The position numbers were made by a program, and so were the translations under genes. Source: Cyclobacteriaceae bacterium (GTDB lineage Bacteria; Bacteroidota; Bacteroidia; Cytophagales; Cyclobacteriaceae). From it: a DNA stretch of 34,683 nt. Position 1 is the first letter of the stretch, and each line of letters opens with the position of its first letter. The stretch covers positions 1 through 34,683 of the forward strand of contig JALHRJ010000047.1 in assembly GCA_022841475.1 (NCBI GenBank). Reading direction: 5' to 3'. Below are positions 31,981 to 34,683 of the stretch, piece by piece. Under the pieces are notes generated by a model. The model saw only the letters and a program-made list of their open reading frames with translations. It searched no databases and was not told the origin of the DNA.

Positions 31981-34683
31981 TCAGTTTATTTCCAGGGTTT
32001 TGATTCGCTTAAAGTACTCACCCACTTCTTGTTTATAGTAAGGATATAGTTTAGGGGGTACGGTTTTCAGCAATTCTACTTCTTTTTCCTTTAATCTTAA
32101 ATACTCTTCAAATGCTCTTGGAATCTCATTCGTGTAATCCTTGGCGGTTTCCCCTTTTCGCTCTTCATCAAGATCCTGTTCGCGCATAGACTTCTCAGCC
32201 TCGAGCAGGCGTGTAAGTATTTCCTTTTGCCGCTGAATAGTTTGTTCCGTAATCTGCTTATTAACCAGATCCATTTCTGTTTGTTCCATTTTGCCCGGTA
32301 AATCACCTCCTGGCATTTTACCACCTTCCTGTTTCATCTTCTCTTGCATTTCCTGAAGGGCTCTTCGAATTCGCTCTTGCTCCGCAGCCATCTGTGCAAA
32401 TTCTTCTGATAACTGGCGCCCGCTCTTGCCCCCTTTGCGGATGTCTTCCATCTGCTGATTTAACTGTTGTTGAAGTTTGCCTAGGCTAGGTTTACCCGGT
32501 GATTTCTTCTTTCCTTTTCCCGGCATTGCATTGGCCATCATGTTCATCATCATTTCAAAATGATCATTTAGCATGAGCGCGAGATTATTTATGCTAGTCA
32601 TGGAAAGTTGCATCTCCGTGCTCGCATTTGCTTTGCGTCTTTCCTTAATGTTTGCCACAGCTTTTTCAACGTGATCATTTAACTCACCAATCTCGCGTGT
32701 AACCACCGATCCCATAAACGGATCCTTTTTAGAAAGACTTAATAGGCTGTCTTCCAGCACTTTAGCATCATCTTTTAACTTAAGTTGGTTTTGAGAAAGC
32801 TGTACGTACTTGGGATCGGTTTGTTGAATTGGTGCAAATTCTTTCATTAAATTTTCCTGGTCATACGAGAGCTTAATAAGTCCATGAATAATTTGTCGCA
32901 AGCTTTCAAGATTCTGCTGATCAATTTCCATCTCCATAGAATTTTGCATCCCCTCCATTTGCTGCTGCATCTCTTTCATTTTCGAAATGGCTTTCTTTTG
33001 TTGTTGTGCAGATTTTTTTGTCTCCCCTTTATCAAGCGATTCTTTGCTCTCCTCCTGCGACTGTTCTACTTCGTCCTGTTTTTCTGTGTCGGAGGCTTCC
33101 TCTTTGTTTAGTTCCTCTCCGAGTTTATCAAGATTGTTCAATTGCTCTTCGAGCTTTTCAAATTCACTTTTTAACTGCTCTTGCTCTTTAGCAAGTTCTT
33201 CAGGATTTGGCTTTTCAGTCTTTTCATCTTGTTCCCCTTTGGAATCTTTGCCCTTAGCGTCATTTTCTTTGGGATCGGTTAGCTCTTCAGTTTTTTCCAA
33301 TAGCTCCTCCTGCTTTTCAGTTTGTTGCTTTAATTCTTCAATGGCTTGTTCCAACTTGTAATCATATTGTAGCTGTTTGAAAAGCTCGAGGGTCCTTTCC
33401 AATTCTTTTTCAAGATTCATTTCTTTCCGGTCCATCTTATCCAGCATTTTCTGGATTTGGTTCATGTCCGCATTCTCCCTCAAAAGTTTTTCCAATTCCT
33501 GAAAAAGTTTCTTGGTTTCTTCATCCAGCAATTCATTTATCAATTTTTGTATCTGCTCGGATTTCTGTTTGATGCGCTCGCTTTCTTCTGAAAATGATTC
33601 TTTCTTTTGTTCAAGCAGAGAGTTCTCTTTTTGGAGGTTGTTAATTGCTTCGTCCAGTTTTTCTTTTTGTTTGATCAGATCCTCTAACATTTTTTTGTCC
33701 TGCCAGTCCAGCGATTGTTTGCCACGAAGTTTTTCCTGGGCATCATCGATAGATTTTTTCAAGTCTTTTGCCTTTTGCAGACTTTGATCGATTTTATTTT
33801 CTGCTGCTTGTTGTGCCCTAGTAATCTCTGCTTTGATTTCCTCTTCACCGGGCAACGCAAAAATATAGTTTGCACTTCGTGTTGACTTTCTACCGTTTAC
33901 ACCATCATTATCCCACACTTGCAAGTAGTACATGAGTTTATCACCCGGTTGTAAATCGAGTGAGTCAATTTTCCATTGAAAATAAAAATTCTGTTGTTGT
34001 TGGTTTGCCGCAATAGCAATGGGTTTACTTTTAACAGGCTGTTCTTTTGTTCCTTTTACAATCTGATAGTTTAGTGTTAATGCAGTAATTCCATAATCGT
34101 CATTTACTGCACCACCCAATAAGATTGATTGATAAAGAACAGAGTCCTGAAGATTATCAACCACCACTTGTGGATACTGATCTTTCACTACGCGTATGGA
34201 ATACGTGATCTGATCTTTGTTTTTACTTTCTTCGTTTTCTAATAGGACAGAATACTCATCCGGATTTCTGAAACCTTTACTAAAAGTAAAAGACTCGTTG
34301 TCAATCAATTGCATGTTATTTTCTTGGGTTTCAGATGCAAATAACAGTGAGGCTTTTTGTGTATGGGCAGCCCCAATCTTCCAGGTAACATTGGTTCCTT
34401 CCGGAATTTCCAGATTGCCGGCATTATTTAATTCCTGATATTTCAATCTCAAATATCCGGGATAGTTTAGTGTGACTTTAAGTTGCGTTAGCTCGGGGCG
34501 GCTGATTAATTGAATTTTGTTGCGATCAGAAAAAAATCCTGAAGCATCCAATTGAAAATCAATTTCATTTTGGATGTTGTCAAAGGTATACGTGAATAAA
34601 CCCAAGCCAGCACTTTCCATTTTCCATCGCTGTTCTCCGGACACGATATAAACAGAGGCAGGCAAGGCCTCACCTTCCATTTT
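31981..34683 (-). CDS. DUF4175 family protein, long coiled coil (5' truncated by window edge)
   Basis: At least 900 residues; the frame is open through the window's last base, so the N-terminus, which in this family carries membrane helices, lies outside. The first visible 270 residues are beta-rich with Ig-like strands (LTLNYQIVKGTKEQP, then YYLQVWDNDGVNGRKSTRS). From about 280 to 560 the protein is a continuous Q/E/K-rich coiled coil. A helical C-terminal part (MTSINNLALMLNDHFEMMMNMM) follows, then methionine/glycine-rich linkers and a closing EIPRAFEEYLRLKEKEVELL. DUF4175 has no firm function; an envelope-spanning structural role is a guess. Strong antisense frames here are composition artefacts of the glutamine/glutamate-rich coding strand. 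Confidence 0.85.
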   Translation of the reverse strand, partial: KMEGEALPASVYIVSGEQRWKMESAGLGLFTYTFDNIQNEIDFQLDASGFFSDRNKIQLISRPELTQLKVTLNYPGYLRLKYQELNNAGNLEIPEGTNVTWKIGAAHTQKASLLFASETQENNMQLIDNESFTFSKGFRNPDEYSVLLENEESKNKDQITYSIRVVKDQYPQVVVDNLQDSVLYQSILLGGAVNDDYGITALTLNYQIVKGTKEQPVKSKPIAIAANQQQQNFYFQWKIDSLDLQPGDKLMYYLQVWDNDGVNGRKSTRSANYIFALPGEEEIKAEITRAQQAAENKIDQSLQKAKDLKKSIDDAQEKLRGKQSLDWQDKKMLEDLIKQKEKLDEAINNLQKENSLLEQKKESFSEESERIKQKSEQIQKLINELLDEETKKLFQELEKLLRENADMNQIQKMLDKMDRKEMNLEKELERTLELFKQLQYDYKLEQAIEELKQQTEKQEELLEKTEELTDPKENDAKGKDSKGEQDEKTEKPNPEELAKEQEQLKSEFEKLEEQLNNLDKLGEELNKEEASDTEKQDEVEQSQEESKESLDKGETKKSAQQQKKAISKMKEMQQQMEGMQNSMEMEIDQQNLESLRQIIHGLIKLSYDQENLMKEFAPIQQTDPKYVQLSQNQLKLKDDAKVLEDSLLSLSKKDPFMGSVVTREIGELNDHVEKAVANIKERRKANASTEMQLSMTSINNLALMLNDHFEMMMNMMANAMPGKGKKKSPGKPSLGKLQQQLNQQMEDIRKGGKSGRQLSEEFAQMAAEQERIRRALQEMQEKMKQEGGKMPGGDLPGKMEQTEMDLVNKQITEQTIQRQKEILTRLLEAEKSMREQDLDEERKGETAKDYTNEIPRAFEEYLRLKEKEVELLKTVPPKLYPYYKQEVGEYFKRIKTLEIN

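Noticed and set aside
32987..33361. Serine/cysteine-rich plus-strand frame inside the DUF4175 gene
   Set aside because: Complement of a glutamine/glutamate/lysine-rich coiled coil; a composition artefact.

Overview
The window reads as chromosomal DNA of a Bacteroidota member, most likely order Cytophagales. This rests on gene families and neighbourhoods: a PadR regulator next to a prefix-domain MacB-like permease, LytTR two-component genes, FAS1 and Ig-like lipoproteins, a DUF4175 protein, few Shine-Dalgarno sites and TAnnTTTG-type -7 elements. No species can be named from the sequence alone.

Layout. 1-1112: end of a [NiFe] uptake hydrogenase operon (cytochrome b subunit cut by the window edge, then the maturation protease). 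1115-1951: membrane coiled-coil protein with a helix-hairpin-helix end. 2115-5170: PadR regulator and a double-length MacB/FtsX permease. 5186-11316: mostly minus-strand exported enzymes and small secreted proteins (M20 peptidase, class C beta-lactamase-like lipoprotein, small barrel-like protein, membrane LytTR regulator, a frameshifted DUF1349 gene, a DUF4440 protein, a YbjN-like protein). 11317-14068: a gap with a possible 55-residue lipoprotein, an MFS transporter and a Rieske oxygenase. 14181-15713: a Fic protein with a striking double operator, then a scar built from the tails of two dead genes. 15714-20865: a second barrel-like protein plus alpha/beta hydrolase pair, an amidohydrolase, a DUF885-like protein and a small membrane protein. 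20917-22715: LytTR response regulator and LytS-type kinase. 22793-26377: three-domain FAS1 lipoprotein and a TPR protein. 26642-34683: a tightly packed block of Ig-like lipoprotein, methyltransferase, MnmG, YbeY, RsbW-like ATPase and DUF4175 protein (cut by the window edge).

The most notable signal is that the right third looks like the chromosome's replication-origin neighbourhood. Three near-perfect ParB-binding parS sites lie in the 115 bp between mnmG and ybeY. About 4.5 kb away, an AT-rich gap carries a perfect DnaA box and two one-mismatch boxes in the same orientation. The second signal is the Fic locus: two 27-bp inverted repeats of identical geometry flank a -7 element just upstream of a Fic protein with its own winged-helix tail, beside a scar joining an amidohydrolase tail to a permease tail. 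No tRNA, rRNA, CRISPR array or intact insertion sequence was seen.
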